A stretch of DNA of 64,000 bases. Origin: Reticulascus tulasneorum (lineage: Eukaryota; Ascomycota; Sordariomycetes; Glomerellales; Reticulascaceae). A model generated the notes under the pieces. That model saw only the letters and a list, made by a program, of their open reading frames with translations. It made no database searches and was not told the origin of the DNA. Location: NCBI GenBank assembly GCA_001557505.1, contig LSAX01000010.1, forward strand, positions 2,046,001-2,110,000, read 5' to 3'. The translations under genes and the position numbers were made by a program. Shown here piece by piece: positions 37,466 to 49,623 of the stretch (the first letter of the stretch is position 1; each line of letters begins with the position of its first letter).

Positions 37466-38214
37466 TCATGCCTTCTCGCCCTGGATGGTAGCCATGATCC
37501 TGCGCTGGTGCTTGCTCGTCCGGAATTCAAGATACCAGATGCCCTGCCACGTTCCGGTAGCCTGCTCTCGTAAGCTTGAGATTGTCACCGAACTGAAAAG
37601 TCCCGAAAATGAGCACTCACCAGCTTTCCGTCCTTGATTGGAATTGTTACACTTGCGCCGATAAGAGCGCTCTTAATATGCGCCTGGATCCTGTCAGCAG
37701 CCGCGCCTCTCGGTGTGAAACTTCCTGCACGAACCGGCATATCATCCGGGCCCTCTGCGTTGTGTCTATACAGTTCTTGGCCCTTAGAACCAGAGTCGGG
37801 TGCAATCCGATCCAGTGCATCACTCATATCTGCCCGTACGTCCTCATCCCAGTTCTCGTTCATGCTCAATGCACAGCTCGTATGCTGGACAAACAAATGG
37901 AGGATGCCGACCTTGTAACTCTTAATCTCAGGGAGAGCACTGACGATTTGGTCGGTGATCAAGTAGGAGCCGCGAGCCTTTGCGGGCAGCGTGATTTGCT
38001 TCTGGAACCAAGCGGTCGTCATTGTACCCGTTGGTGGGGTTGAATGACGTGGGCCTGGGTGTTTCTGTGGTGTGGTTGAAGTCAAGCCAAGCAAACTGAG
38101 AGGAAAAGTCCAAAGTAGATGAAATAAGTTTGGGAATAGGGAGATGATCAAGAGTGCGAGTAGTAGGACAGTGGTCTTTGTTGAAAAATGATGCGTTTGG
38201 GTGGTTGAAGGCAT
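37466..38214 (-). CDS. YjbQ/UPF0047 family protein with an N-terminal membrane segment
   Basis: A 230-residue protein of the YjbQ (UPF0047) family. Bacterial members have been linked to a secondary thiamine-phosphate synthase activity; the fungal role is unknown. Exons are 38214-37621 (198 codons) and 37564-37466 (32 codons plus stop), joined in phase 0; the 56 bp intron starts GTGAGT. Residues 14-45 form a hydrophobic segment (VLLLALLIISLF), a membrane anchor or targeting signal, before the conserved domain at MTTAWFQKQITL (Met at 38022, a possible alternative start). Core motifs are LFVQHTSCALSMNENWDEDV and QAHIKSALIGASVTIPI. The second exon gives TGTWQGIWYLEFR, the expected family end. Without the second exon the protein would lose this conserved strand. 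Confidence 0.9.
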
Positions 38215-38902
38215 GTTGTATGGAACCAAGTGCGTAGGTAGAATTGCTGTAGCTCATTGGTGGGGGCGGCAGGACCATATATGCCGGAATCTTCCAAACT
38301 CCAAACAATCAGATTCAGCATGACTGCATGACCAACTGCCAATCCAAGAAATCAAAGACGTTTATCAAATCCGTGATACTGTTTCTAGCCTACGAATCAT
38401 CGCCAAATTGTCCCATGTCTGGGTGGTCCTGCTCTACTCCCTGTTATGACTGGCACGCACCAAGAACACCATATAAGCAAAGTGATGTCTGCAGTTGGGC
38501 ACGCTATGTCAGACTTTAAATGCTGCATAAGTCGCGCTAAATTCAACTTGGAACCGATCCGTGTGCAGTGAAATCCGGTGAAGTTGGAAGATAACGTGCT
38601 ACACATTCAGGCATTGATAGTCTGGAGCCCAAACATCTTCTCACATTTTATGCCCAAATGCTGCACACCAATCCACTACGGGAGTTCTTTGAGGAAATAG
38701 TGGTGACTCGTCGGTCAAGAGGCCGACATGGAGCAAACCCTCATGATGATAAAATTGACAGGTTGGTAGAACCAAGGTCTTCGCCATATATGGTTGATTT
38801 AACATATGCACATAGGAGTGCTTGTCTAGTTTATAAGAATGAGGTCACGTTGCGTTAGGAACCTGTTTCCTGCTTTCAATTGCTCCTCCATCCTGCCTCT
38901 AC
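38215..38902. other. Intergenic, 688 bases
   Basis: This is the promoter region of the YjbQ gene and the 3' region of the NDUFS6 gene, both on the minus strand. Short frames up to 69 codons show no motif. Confidence 0.5.
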
Positions 38903-39542
38903 TCATGCAAGGGGGTATGATGTTGCAGGCAGGGATTCGAGGTGCTTCCGGTGGTGCTCGTTTGCCTAAGCGCTAGTTAGCAGTCTAGTCCACTATACGT
39001 GATATTTGTATCGAGGTTCGAGGAATGGAAATAAGGCTTCACATACGAACGGTAGGCCGCAATAGTTGCAGGATGATATCTCCGGCTTGTCGGTGTTGAT
39101 GAAGATTCGGGGATGGCCAGTTGGTCCGCCACCACCATCACAGGCAACCACGCGATCATGTGTCCATCGCACCGGCTGTTCATGAATAAGTTCCATCGCA
39201 GAGTATGTTTGTGGCTGGAACTGTCAGCCATCGTCCCCCCGGTGCTTCGCTGCACAGTGTTCTTACTTGGAGACTGAAGTCCGTTTGCTCGAATCTTGGG
39301 CCAGTCATTGCTTTTGATCTTGGCTGCTGACTTCTCGACCAGATTTCAGCCCGATTGGGAGCTTGTGGCACAACCGTTGGTGTGGCATTGTTGGCATTCT
39401 GAGGTGTTTCCGATTGGGACTTCTCGGTCACTGCTGGTGTTTCTGCTGATCTGGGGGATGGCGATGTTGTCAATGGCCTTGAAAAGCTTCGCAATTGGCG
39501 CGATACTCTGCTTGCCGTTCTCAATCTAGAAGCTGACAACAT
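38903..39542 (-). CDS. NADH:ubiquinone oxidoreductase zinc-finger subunit (NDUFS6, 13 kDa)
   Basis: A 168-residue subunit of mitochondrial complex I, in the N-module on the matrix arm. Exons are 39542-39267, 39214-39047 and 38965-38903, all joined in phase 0; introns are 52 and 81 bp with GTAAGA and GTATGT donors. The start MLSASRLRTASRVSRQLRSF is a clear mitochondrial presequence, which is why I prefer it to longer upstream readings. After a Ser/Thr/Asn/Pro-rich spacer come GPRFEQTDFSLQPQTYSAM and the CHCC zinc site: Cys in VACDGGGG, His in TGHPRIF, and CNYC. The last exon encodes ANEHHRKHLESL, the typical end. The middle and last exons are only found by following splice sites. Confidence 0.95.
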
Positions 39543-39930
39543 CTTGAACGTATTTGCTGCACTTGACACAACTCTAGGGCGCAAAAGATTGGTATTCAGG
39601 ATGGATCCTCGGCGAAGCTCTGAGGTTCGACGAGTTCCCGGATTAGGCATGTTCTCATTGGCTAGGATATATATTATTCCGAGCACAGGAACACCCCTGT
39701 CCGATTGGGCGTCGCAGGGCGGTCAAAGCCATGTGGGCAGATTCACCTTGGGCTTTTCACATTTCATCAACATTCCTTCAACTCTGAAGCAATTCCGCTA
39801 AGACTTGGGAGCATCAAGCAGCAGCAATTTGCACGTGCGGGGGAGGCAATTTATTACTCTTGTTCAGACATAGAGCTGTACAGGAGCACATGCTCTGTAG
39901 TCAAACACCCCTTTCTTGGCCTATTCGAAG
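39543..39930. promoter_or_regulatory. Bidirectional promoter, NDUFS6 and MPP6-like genes
   Basis: The two ATGs are 388 bases apart on opposite strands. Two inverted CCAAT boxes (ATTGG at 39657-39661 and 39704-39708) and an AT-rich TATATATTATT-like stretch at 39668-39678 lie in the middle. CCAAT-binding HAP complexes commonly drive respiratory genes in fungi. The spacing of two sites near the centre fits one shared control region. Confidence 0.5.
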
Positions 39931-40799
39931 ATGGCGCCAGAAACGCCCCCCAATCGAGGAGTGTCCTCTCGGCTCCTGACGATGAAGTTTATGCAGAGAG
40001 CTGCTGCATCGGAATCACCTGCAGGCACACCACCTTCAGAAGAGCCGTCCTCCAAGCGTCGAAAGATTCAAAACTCTCCTCTTACCGGAGAATTCCATTC
40101 TGTTGACCAAACATCAATCCAAGCAGCATTAAAGGCACAGGAAGCAGTCCGTCGGGCAGCGTTGGAAAAGCATACGAATACATTGGCAGATACTCATTGG
40201 GTTCTCGATGACCCTTGGGCGAGCGCAAACAACGCGAATACAGACTCACCGCCGAGCATCGTTTATATTGGATATGCGGACATCGATGCAGCGGAAGACG
40301 GCTGGAAAGACCAAGCACAGGCTGGGAGGAGGAAGGTTGGCAATCAGAAGAGCGAGGATGGTCAGGCACGTTTGACTTGGGCCGGGTACTGACTCGCATG
40401 GTGTCACAAGCTGACCAGCATCCCCAGAAACCTGACGAGAACAGCATATCAGACGACAACAGCGACTCTAGCGGCGATTCGTCTGCCGAATCGACCAGCC
40501 CATCGTCTAAGGCGGGAGCTAGTGCAACCAGACGCTCTTCGGCCGGTAAGGAACGATCCCGAGCTCATCGGTCGTCCAAGAAGACTGCCGAAAGTTCAAA
40601 AGCTCGAGATTTTCGAGACAAGCGAATTAAGAAGGAGGTCAAACTGAACAAGCTCTCCTCAATCTCAGGGGGAGACAGCACAAGAAGATGGTCATCATCG
40701 AACCAAGGCATAATATGCCATGCCTGCCAGCAGCCGGGACACAAGGAGAGAGACTGCCCAACTTCAGGACGTAAACGAAAATCTTTCCATCAATCATGA
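39931..40799 (+). CDS. MPP6-like nuclear exosome cofactor with a C-terminal CCHC zinc knuckle
   Basis: A 272-residue protein whose N-terminus SSRLLTMKFMQRAAA matches the conserved MPP6 (MPHOSPH6) signature. MPP6 binds the nuclear RNA exosome (Rrp6-Rrp40 and Mtr4) and promotes rRNA and non-coding RNA processing. Exons are 39931-40360 and 40411-40799, joined in phase 1; the 50 bp intron has a weak GTCAGG donor but a good TACTGAC branch site. A HWVLDDPW segment follows the MPP6 motif as in the family. The second half is Ser/Asp-rich, then Lys/Arg-rich, and ends with one zinc knuckle, CHACQQPGHKERDC. Yeast and human MPP6 have no such knuckle, so this domain is an addition. The frame starts at the ATG before APETPPNRG; an upstream in-frame TTG is ignored. 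Confidence 0.85.
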
Positions 40800-43693
40800 T
40801 TACAGCCTTGGCTGCGGACATAGTTGTCCTTCATACCCGAGTTGCCCGCGTCGGGTATTTTCCCTGCTCCGTCCCTCTTCGAATGATGCGGGCATGAGCT
40901 GACGGTTCAAGGCAAAGGCGGGCTGCTCTGCCCCCTTGAGACTAAAGTGCTGTATGAATATATGACCGCATCACAGGAGCTAAGTGTTGAGGGTGTTCTG
41001 CGCCCCTTCCAGATAGTGACTTGTCAAGTCAAACACAGCCGTGCCATGGTTGGTTTGAAACAAACGGCCCTATTAATGAAACGATCGAATTCTTGAACAC
41101 TGCATATTGTAGAGCCTGTGACATGATTTGCTTGCATAGTGGCACGGGAGGCGGATGAGAAAGCTCGACTGGGAGTGCGAAGCTTGCTATTGCGACTACA
41201 TGGTATAGTGAATGTCAAGGAAGGTTGACCGAGAGGATGCAAGCATCAGGCAAATATAGCCAGATGTGCATGAACAACGGGTCAAGGGAGCCCATTCCTT
41301 GTCGAGCCGTCACACAATGTCCTTCCACCTAGGCTGTGACAGGAAGAAAAAAAAATAGAAAAGAAAATAGAACAAAGATTTTATGTGTCTGATGTAGGTT
41401 GGTCTAGCGAAGTTCTGTCTGGCGCAGCAGGTGGTGCAACCCGAGAGTGTAATCAGTTTGGTACGTCGTTGGGGATCTGCCTCTTTATATCGTGACCCAC
41501 AGGCAGAACGGCAAAGGAAGCTCATGCATGTAGCCGCGATTCCAAGTCAGCTCCAAGCCGTGTCTGGACGGCCCATTCCATTCAAGCGGATGGGATGCCG
41601 TACCGTCCCTTTTTAACCCCGGAAAAGGGGGGGATCAAGGACTGGGAAGGACGGCTATTTGGGGTGTTGGGGTCACCAAGTTTGGGAAGTCTGGGGTCAG
41701 CAATTTTTCCACGTTTGGTGGTTGACGGTATCAGAAATGGAAGAATGGAAAAAATGGGACATGTGCAACCGCACCAAACATCTTTCAACCAGTGAATGCT
41801 TGAAACAGGACCGGATGTCATGATGGCATTCCATGGTTGTGCGCCTAGTGAGTGCCGACAGAACCTCAAACGTAGCCCACCACCCAACGTGCACCAGGCC
41901 GGCTCCAAGACCCTGTCCACACGTTGACCCTTGAAGATCATCCATTGATCCCATCCCTCACCCAGTGCGGCACGGAACTGGCATCGAAGCATGTTCTTTG
42001 CATGTGAATTGTAGATCATTAAGCAACCTCAACTTGCCTCAGATTATTGCAACTTTGGAATGTCGGGGACAACACGCCGGAGCCCCGTGCTGTCCACTTT
42101 GAACAATGGTGACGGGCGGGCGGGCTGGGCTGGCTGGCTGGCTGGCTTGATTCGGGCAGATGTCGTCCACGCACTTGGCTGGAGTGGCCACTTTGGGAGG
42201 TCGGGAAGGTCGAGGAAACCGGTCGCAGCACGAGACAATCATGTGCATACCTATTCTGTCCTGCATTGCAGGAGAGTGCAGGAGAGTAGGGGAGATCTGT
42301 GCGCCGTGACAAACGGCCAAGTTCGGCTGATTTAATATAGCCTGGCCATCTCCAGAATTTCTTCAACGTCGCTCGACCTCCGCGAGAAGCCTTCATTATC
42401 TGCCACCAACCGTGGTGATATCGATATACATGGTAGTAGCCGTTTTCCTAGTTCATGGAGGTGACATCCGGATACGACCCTGCCGCATTTCATTTCTTGT
42501 AACGAAAGTTAATCATTTTGGAGAAGCGGATGCTGGGGGACGGCCCATCCATGGTCGAAGTCTAGACTGGGGTCTGCCTCGGTAGAGACAGCCTCTTTTG
42601 ACGTCTGCTACGGGGTGGGAAATGATATTGCTGGCTGGCACATGCTGAAGAGCTTTCTGGTTCGGATACGGGTCTGAGACGTTGTGGTCCCAAGCCAATA
42701 TTGCAACATGGCAATATTATGATTCGGCCAGACTCTGCTGGGCTCACCGACCCCGTTGTTTGCATCCGCGTCCATCGTATCCCAGATGGACAACCGAGCT
42801 TCTGAAAGTGATGCTGCTGACCCGAGATTGCCTGTAGTCGCTGACGCCAGAGACTCCAATGAAGATCCAATTGCCCTTGCCCAGCTCTGGCGCGACTCTA
42901 CTTGAGGCAAAAGTCCCGTTTGGCAGAATGGTACGGGCCGTCCACTCTAGACCGTCTGGAAATTGAGTCCCAATCGCAAGCGAACGATACGCTGTCACTG
43001 ACTGCTGACTGGCGCCAGCCGTTGACGAGTTGGAGCAATATCCCCCATCCCATCAACGTGGCCGGAAGACTCCGACAGTCGAAACTGGAAGCCGTGCATA
43101 CCCATCCGGTGGGCCAACCGAGCTGAAGGGGGACATTGATAGTCCCCAGCTTCTGGAGATTCTGGTTCTCAAACTGGGCGTAACTATTGACAACCGAGAA
43201 AACTAGGAAGGGCTCTTTACCACAACGAGGGTAGTCTATGTAAGCGTGTCCCCGTCTTTGGGCTCAGAATTGAGCGTGCGTCTATTAGTGCCTATTGGAA
43301 GTGCGGGCATGCGGCGGAGACTGGGATCGCAATTCGCAGATAGAGGATTATTTTGACAAGGGCTTGAATAGGGAGTGGCCATTCCTATTCGAGTTGGGGC
43401 CAATTCGGCCGTTGGATGAATGCGGCATGACTAAAGGTAAAACATGACAAGGATACCACATGGCTGGACATGGCCCGCCTGGACACGAGGAGATGTTGGA
43501 AGGCAGCTGGGGAAAACGTATCAGATGAGGAGCGAGGAGGCCGTGATGGGCGACAGCAAGCCGCTTCTTTAAACAGCAGCAACCTCGACCAACATTTCCA
43601 AGCAGAACCGTGACGTTGTGCCTCAGATGCACATTGTATACTACATAGTGCAATGTATCACAGCCTAACGCAAGCCCAAAACGCGTACCAACA

Positions 43694-43705
43694 TACTACG
43701 TAGTA
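43694..43705. repeat. Palindrome TACTACGTAGTA, second copy
   Basis: A perfect 12 bp palindrome identical to the core at 6150-6165, in non-coding DNA between the MPP6-like and protease genes. Confidence 0.9.
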
Positions 43706-44531
43706 AAAGCCATCAACCGAAAGCAACGCAAGTCTGCAAGCTGCTGGGTCCAACCGACATAAGCGCCCGGGTCATTAATAGAAGTGGCCGCTCTCGTGGC
43801 CCCAACAAGTTGAAGGGTCGAACGAAAGGCGAACTAGACTAGCCTGGCATCTAGGACCCCTGTCCATTGCTTCGCTGGGTTGCATGGGGTATTGAAGGAC
43901 TGGGCACAGAACAACAAGGGTAGCACAAGGGCCACTACCTCAGTATGCGGTGTCTAACCACATTACTGATGATTCCCCCACGGACCCGCTACCGGGGGAT
44001 TGGGGCGCTTCAGCTGATGAAATAGCCCAGCTGGGGGAGAGGGAGGAGGAGGAGAGAGAGGTGGAACAGGAGGAAGAGAGGGGACGGGGGTGGCGTGGGA
44101 GGCCAGACTCAACTGTGATTGCATCCACGTGTGAGGAGAGAAGGGCAGAGAGGCTGGAGGAACGAGGGCTCATTCGACTTCGATCCCAATGGAGCGTGTT
44201 AATGAGGCATACGCACGCCATCTTGGGCGGCTGTTGGGGAACTTGTGGTTGGTGTTTGCTCATGGCAGCCGTATGTACTTCTCTGCATGATATGCGTAGT
44301 GGCTGCTAGGGGGGTGGAAGGGTCCCCCGTCTTATTATGTAGATTGTTGGTCGGTGCCATACCCAGAGTAGTACTTATTGCGATCCATGGGGCAGTTCTC
44401 TCTTCGGCCGGCAGGTTCACGGCAGCTCACCAGACGAATGAATACACAGGTTGTTTTGCAACCCGTCGACTATCAAAAAGAGGACAACCACCATTCTCCA
44501 TTAATTACGTGAGAGCGCTGGTTGGCTTGCC

Positions 44532-44564
44532 CACACACGCGCACACACACACATACACACACAC
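44532..44564 (+). repeat. (CA)n microsatellite
   Basis: An imperfect CA dinucleotide tract of 33 bases upstream of the protease gene. Confidence 0.9.
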
Positions 44565-45083
44565 TAACTAACGTACTACAAGCGGTAGCACGAACATTAG
44601 TACCTAGTTATAGTCGTTTTGCTACTACGCAGTTAGGTACTACCTACTTACCTTGCTAGTTAGGCACCTCTTGGGTACGTAGCCAACCATACTCTCGGGT
44701 AGAAAGCACTCGTTCAAGTGGCCTGTCAAGCTCCATAATCCCAAGCCCTCTTTTTATTTCCATTTCAAGAACTCTCCCACATTCCATGGCTCACTTTCGA
44801 CCCAACAGCATCTCGTCAACCGCCAGTTAGAGGCCGCTCGCCGAGTCTCATGCAAAGTTAAGGTCGGTACGTCACAATTTTCCCGCTCATGTTAGTTCCC
44901 GCATGTCATCCTTCATCCCACTGCAAATGGACTTCCCTCCTATCAATTGGCACGTCTGCTCTCTCTACGGCGGCTCTCGTTTGCTGTGCCCCGTCCTCGT
45001 CGGAATGCGCGCTGCTTCCCCGAGAGACCTCCATGCCACCCTGATGAGCCGGGAAAGGAAGATGACAGAAGCGGGCGGGCCGC

Positions 45084-45114
45084 GAGAGAAAGAAAGAGAA
45101 AGAGAAAGAGAGAG
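45084..45114 (+). repeat. GA/GAAA-rich purine tract
   Basis: A 31-base tract made of GAGA, GAAA and AAAGAG units, upstream of the protease gene. Confidence 0.85.
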
Positions 45115-45673
45115 GTAGAGAGTGTGTGTGTGTGCAAAAGAGATACAGTCGTCGGCTGAGAGGGATGGAGCTGCGAAGGGAGCACGTTCCCGGCATTCCT
45201 CACTTCCTTCATCAAGCAATTCCCACTAGGCAAAATTTCATCCATCTAACCTAACACCTTTTCCATCGCATCACTCTCCCGCCGCCCACGCCCTTGGTCC
45301 ACTTCCCATCCCTTTACAGCCCAGTCTGCCGCGATCCTCTTATGTACATCTACCCTACATTAATATAGTTGCCGTGCTATTGGGGTGCCTCCCCGAACCC
45401 TCCACCTTTCTCTGACGTTAACGTTGATGATATAGCCAAGGGATCTGTGCCGGCATCGTCATCCTTTTCCGACTGGTGGTTTGCAGCTCGTGGCAACCTG
45501 TCACTCCCGGGAACAACTCCTGCTTCCTCCACGGAGCATACCAGCGACGACTACAGACCCAATTGGGCTCCCCAGGCCCCTCCCAGGCCACATATATAGG
45601 CCGCCCGGAGAACGAGGCTGGGCAAAGTAGAAAACGCCCCCGAGTCTTGAGCTCCGAAACCCTCGCGAGCTGA

Positions 45674-48600
45674 ATGTTGCCGTCTGGCTACTGCTTGTCA
45701 CTGGTCAGCAAAGCCGCCGCAGAGCTTACGCTCACCAACTCTCCAGTCGTCGACGTATTTATCAAGAGGACCGCCGCCCTCTTAGCTAGCACAATTCAAC
45801 GCCTGCGATCGCAAACTCGCCCACTTGGCCTGCAACTTCGGCAATCCTGTCACGTTCCCCGAGGAAGACATCGGTTACAGCGATTCATTTCAAGTGCTAG
45901 TACGACTCAGGGTCACACTATCACTACATCCTTCCTGGATTCCAACTCGCCGGTAACCTTGCGTCGTACCGCCGTAGCGTCTCCACATTTCGCACAGACG
46001 CTAGCTTCTTGCCCATCCAAGCTCGGAGTATCCTTCAAAAGTGGCGTTCCCCCACTACTGATCTCATCGGCAACTGCGTGGTTCCATCATAGACTGAAGT
46101 CGCCAGCGGTATCCCAAACAGCCTCGCTGCAGCCCCGTGTTGCCAACGTTTCCCCCTACGCAGGACAGAGACGATCATTCATCATGCCTCCTCACAGGCA
46201 GCCCGAGAATCCTACATCGAGGGATGGCCCTCTCCGCGAGCCTCGGCTCCGGTCCGTGGAACGGGTTACGGACACGCTAGAGACCCCCTCCCTAGATGAC
46301 CGAGACTATCGCGTTATCCGACTTTCCAACCAACTAGAAGCTTTGTTGGTGCACGATCCCGACACAGACAAGGCCAGCGCGGCGCTCGATGTCAATGTGG
46401 GCAACTTCAGTGACGAGGAGGATATGCCTGGTATGGCTCATGCCGTGGAACATGTAAGGAGGCTAGTGCGATGCCGATTTGTTTCCTCCCACTGACACCT
46501 TTTCTTGCAGCTTCTTTTCATGGGCACTAAGAAATACCCTGGCGAGAACGAGTACTCCCAGTACCTGTCCTCGAATTCCGGCAGCTCAAACGCATACACC
46601 GGGGCAACATCTACCAATTACTTCTTCGAGATCTCCGCAAAACCAGCAAATGACCAGGAACCATCGGCGTCAAACCCATCACCTTTGTATAGTGCGCTAG
46701 ATCGCTTTGCCCAGTTCTTCATTGAGCCCTTGTTTCTTGCTTCCACTTTGGATCGCGAAATCCAAGCCGTGGACTCCGAGAACAAGAAGAATCTGCAGAA
46801 TGACCAATGGAGACTGCATCAATTGGAGAAGTCCTTGTCCAATCCGAAACACCCGTTCTGCCACTTTTCAACCGGCAATGCTGAGATCTTGAAGACGCAG
46901 CCAGAGGCCAGAGGCATCAATGTCCGTGACAAGTTCATGGAGTTTCACGAGAAGCATTACTCCGCAAACCGGATGAAGCTTGTAGTTCTCGGGAGAGAGC
47001 CCTTAGACGTGTTGGAGACATGGGTGGCAGAATTCTTTACAGGCATCCGCGACAAGAACCTGGTATCTAACCGATGGAACGACGAGGTCCCTTTTCGAGC
47101 CAGTGAGCTCGGTATGCAGTGTTTTGCGAAGCCCGTCATGGATTCCAGAGAGCTGAACCTTTATTTCCCATTCCTCGACGAGGACGAGCTATTCGAGTCT
47201 CAGCCTAGCCGCTACGTTAGCCACCTTATTGGCCACGAAGGCCCCGGCAGTATTATGTCGTACATAAAATCCAAGGGCTGGGCAAACGGCTTGAGCGCGG
47301 GTGCCTACCCTGTTTGCCCAGGAACTCCTGGAATATTTGATTGCCAAATCCGCTTAACTGAGGAGGTAAGTTGAGATTTGATACTTCTATTCTCTTTGGT
47401 AAAGCGCTAATCGACTCGTCCCCAGGGCCTGAAGCATTACAGAGAGATCGTAAAGGTCTTCTTCCAGTATATCTCGCTACTCAAGGAAACTCCGCCCCAG
47501 GAGTGGATTTTCGAAGAGCAGAAAGGCATGGCAGATGTGGACTTCAAGTTCAAACAAAAGACTCCCGCGAGCCGATTTACCAGCAAGATCAGCTCTGTGA
47601 TGCAGAAGCCGCTACCACGCGAATGGTTGCTTAGCGGACACAGCCGATTACGGAAGTTCAATCCTCAGCTCATCGAGCAGGGCCTGGCGTGCCTACGACC
47701 AGATAATTTCCGCATGAGCATTGTGTCTCGGAAATTCCCAGGGACGTGGGACAAGCAGGAAAAATGGTACGGAACAGAGTATCAATATGAGAAGATTCCA
47801 GCGGACTTCTTGGCAGAGATCAATACCGCAGCTTCAAGCACGGGCAAGGATCGGCTTCCCGATCTGCACCTTCCCCATAAGAACAATTTCATCCCTACCA
47901 AGCTAGAGGTTGAGAAGAAAGAAATTAAAGAGCCTGCGTCGGCGCCTCGAATTGTCCGCAACGACAGTCTGGCACGGACATGGTTCAAGAAAGACGACAC
48001 TTTCTGGGTTCCAAAAGCCAACTTGGTCATCAGCTGCAAGAACCCGATCATCTACTCATCGGCAGTAAACAGTGTGAAAGCTCGACTTTTCACAGACTTG
48101 ATTAGGGACGCCTTGGAGGAATATTCATACGATGCCGAAATCGCTGGCCTGCAGTACAGTGTTACTCTGGACGCTCGCGGCCTGTTCGTCGACATCAGTG
48201 GGTACAATGATAAGTTGGCAGTTTTGCTAGAGCAGGTGTTGATTACCATGCGGGATCTCAAGATCAAGGATGACAGATTCGATATCATCAAGGAACGAGT
48301 AAATCGAGGTTACAACAACTGGCTGCTGCAGCAACCGTTCAGTCAGGTGTCTGATTACACGAATTGGCTAAACTCCGAGCATGATTATATCATGGAGGAG
48401 ACTTTGGCAGAGCTACCCATTATCACTGCCGAAGACGTGAGGCAGTTCCATAAACAGATGCTTGCTCAGATGCACATTGAGGTCTATGTGCATGGCAACA
48501 TCTATAAGGAAGACGCGCTCAAGCTGACCGACATGGTCGAGTCAACTTTGAAGCCTCGGATCCTGCCGGAGCCGCAGTGGCCCATTATTCGGTCACTGAT

Positions 48601-49623
48601 ACTACCTCCTGGATCGAATTATGTTTACCACAAGACTTTGAGAGATCCGGCCAATATCAATCACTGCATTGAAATCTGGCTCTATGTCGGAGACAAGGGC
48701 GACCGGCTCGTACGAGCAAAAACTTTACTTTTAGATCAAATGTGCCACGAACCCGCGTTCGATCAACTACGGACTAAAGAGCAGCTCGGGTATGTCGTAT
48801 TCAGCGGCGTGCGGAGCTTTTCAACAACGTATGGTTTCAGATTTATCATTCAGAGCGAGAAGACCCCGGAGTACCTCGAGACTAGAGTCGAAGCTTTCCT
48901 CAACTTCTTCACAGAGATCCTAGAGAAGATGACCGAGGCTGAGTTTGAGAGTCACAAGCGGAGTCTCGTTGTCAGGAGACTCGAAAAGCTGAAGAATCTC
49001 GACCAGGAGAGCAGCCGGCACTGGGGCCAGATCGCGAGCGAGTACTACGATTTCGAACTTGGTGAGGGACCCCCTTTGTGTGATTTGTCGATTGCCGAGA
49101 CTAACTGCTCTCTCTAGCTCAACAAGATGCTGCGCACATCAAGAAGCTCACCAAAGCTGAGATGATAGAGTATTTCGAAACATATATCAAGCCAGGCTCG
49201 CCGACTCGTGCAAAACTCTCGGTACACCTTCATGCCCAAGCTTCCGTGGAGTCAGACGAAAAGATTGCAGAGCTTTTGAAGGGCTTGAGCTTGGAAAAGG
49301 GCACCTCGCAAAAGGTGAAGACTGCCCTACTTCAACCGAGCTACCGTAACGACACGGACGCCCTCCGGGATTACTTGAAGAAAGACTTGCAACTAGCAGA
49401 TGCTCAAGTAACCAAGGTCGTGGAAGCAGCACAAGATCCCAAGACAGGCCCGAAGGTCAATGGGGTAAATGGCAAGGACGGCGGAGAAGGGGAGACAAAG
49501 AGCGGATCGGAGCCAGTAGTCATTACAGACGTCCGTGCCTTCAAGGGCAGCCTGTTGGCCAGCTGCGGTGCCCGCTCGAGGATAGACTTGAGCGAGTACG
49601 AGGAGACAGACGCAAAGCTGTGA
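45674..49623 (+). CDS. Insulin-degrading-enzyme family zinc metalloprotease (Ste23/IDE, M16A)
   Basis: An inverzincin protease that clips and destroys short peptides; yeast Ste23 helps mature a-factor pheromone and human IDE degrades insulin and amyloid peptides. Exons are 45674-46453, 46511-47365, 47426-49061 and 49118-49623. The total is 1258 residues from the first ATG, or 1088 from the ATG at 46184. The zinc motif is HAVEH (residues 256-260), with intron 1 placed exactly after its last His. The third ligand is the Glu in AVDSE (residue 350). Downstream are the family segments SMVRRLEK-like SLVVRRLEKLKNLDQ and QLGYVVFSGVRS. Usual length is about 1000-1030, so the first 170 residues are extra. 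They are Arg/Ser/Thr-rich, end RRSFIMPPH, and look like a mitochondrial presequence. The last 60 residues hold an acidic Gly/Asn-rich insert. Confidence 0.93.

Larger units (their letters stand above)
40800..45673. other. Gene-poor region, 4.9 kb
   Basis: No supported gene. Frames up to 145 codons lack motifs and occur on both strands alike. Features seen: a (GGCT)n tract near 42124-42147, the palindrome at 43694-43705, a (CA)n tract at 44532-44564, a cluster of TACCTA/TAGGTA words from about 44580 to 44690 and a GA-rich tract at 45084-45114. A TATATATAG-like element at 45591-45599 lies about 80 bases before the protease start at 45674. Confidence 0.5.
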
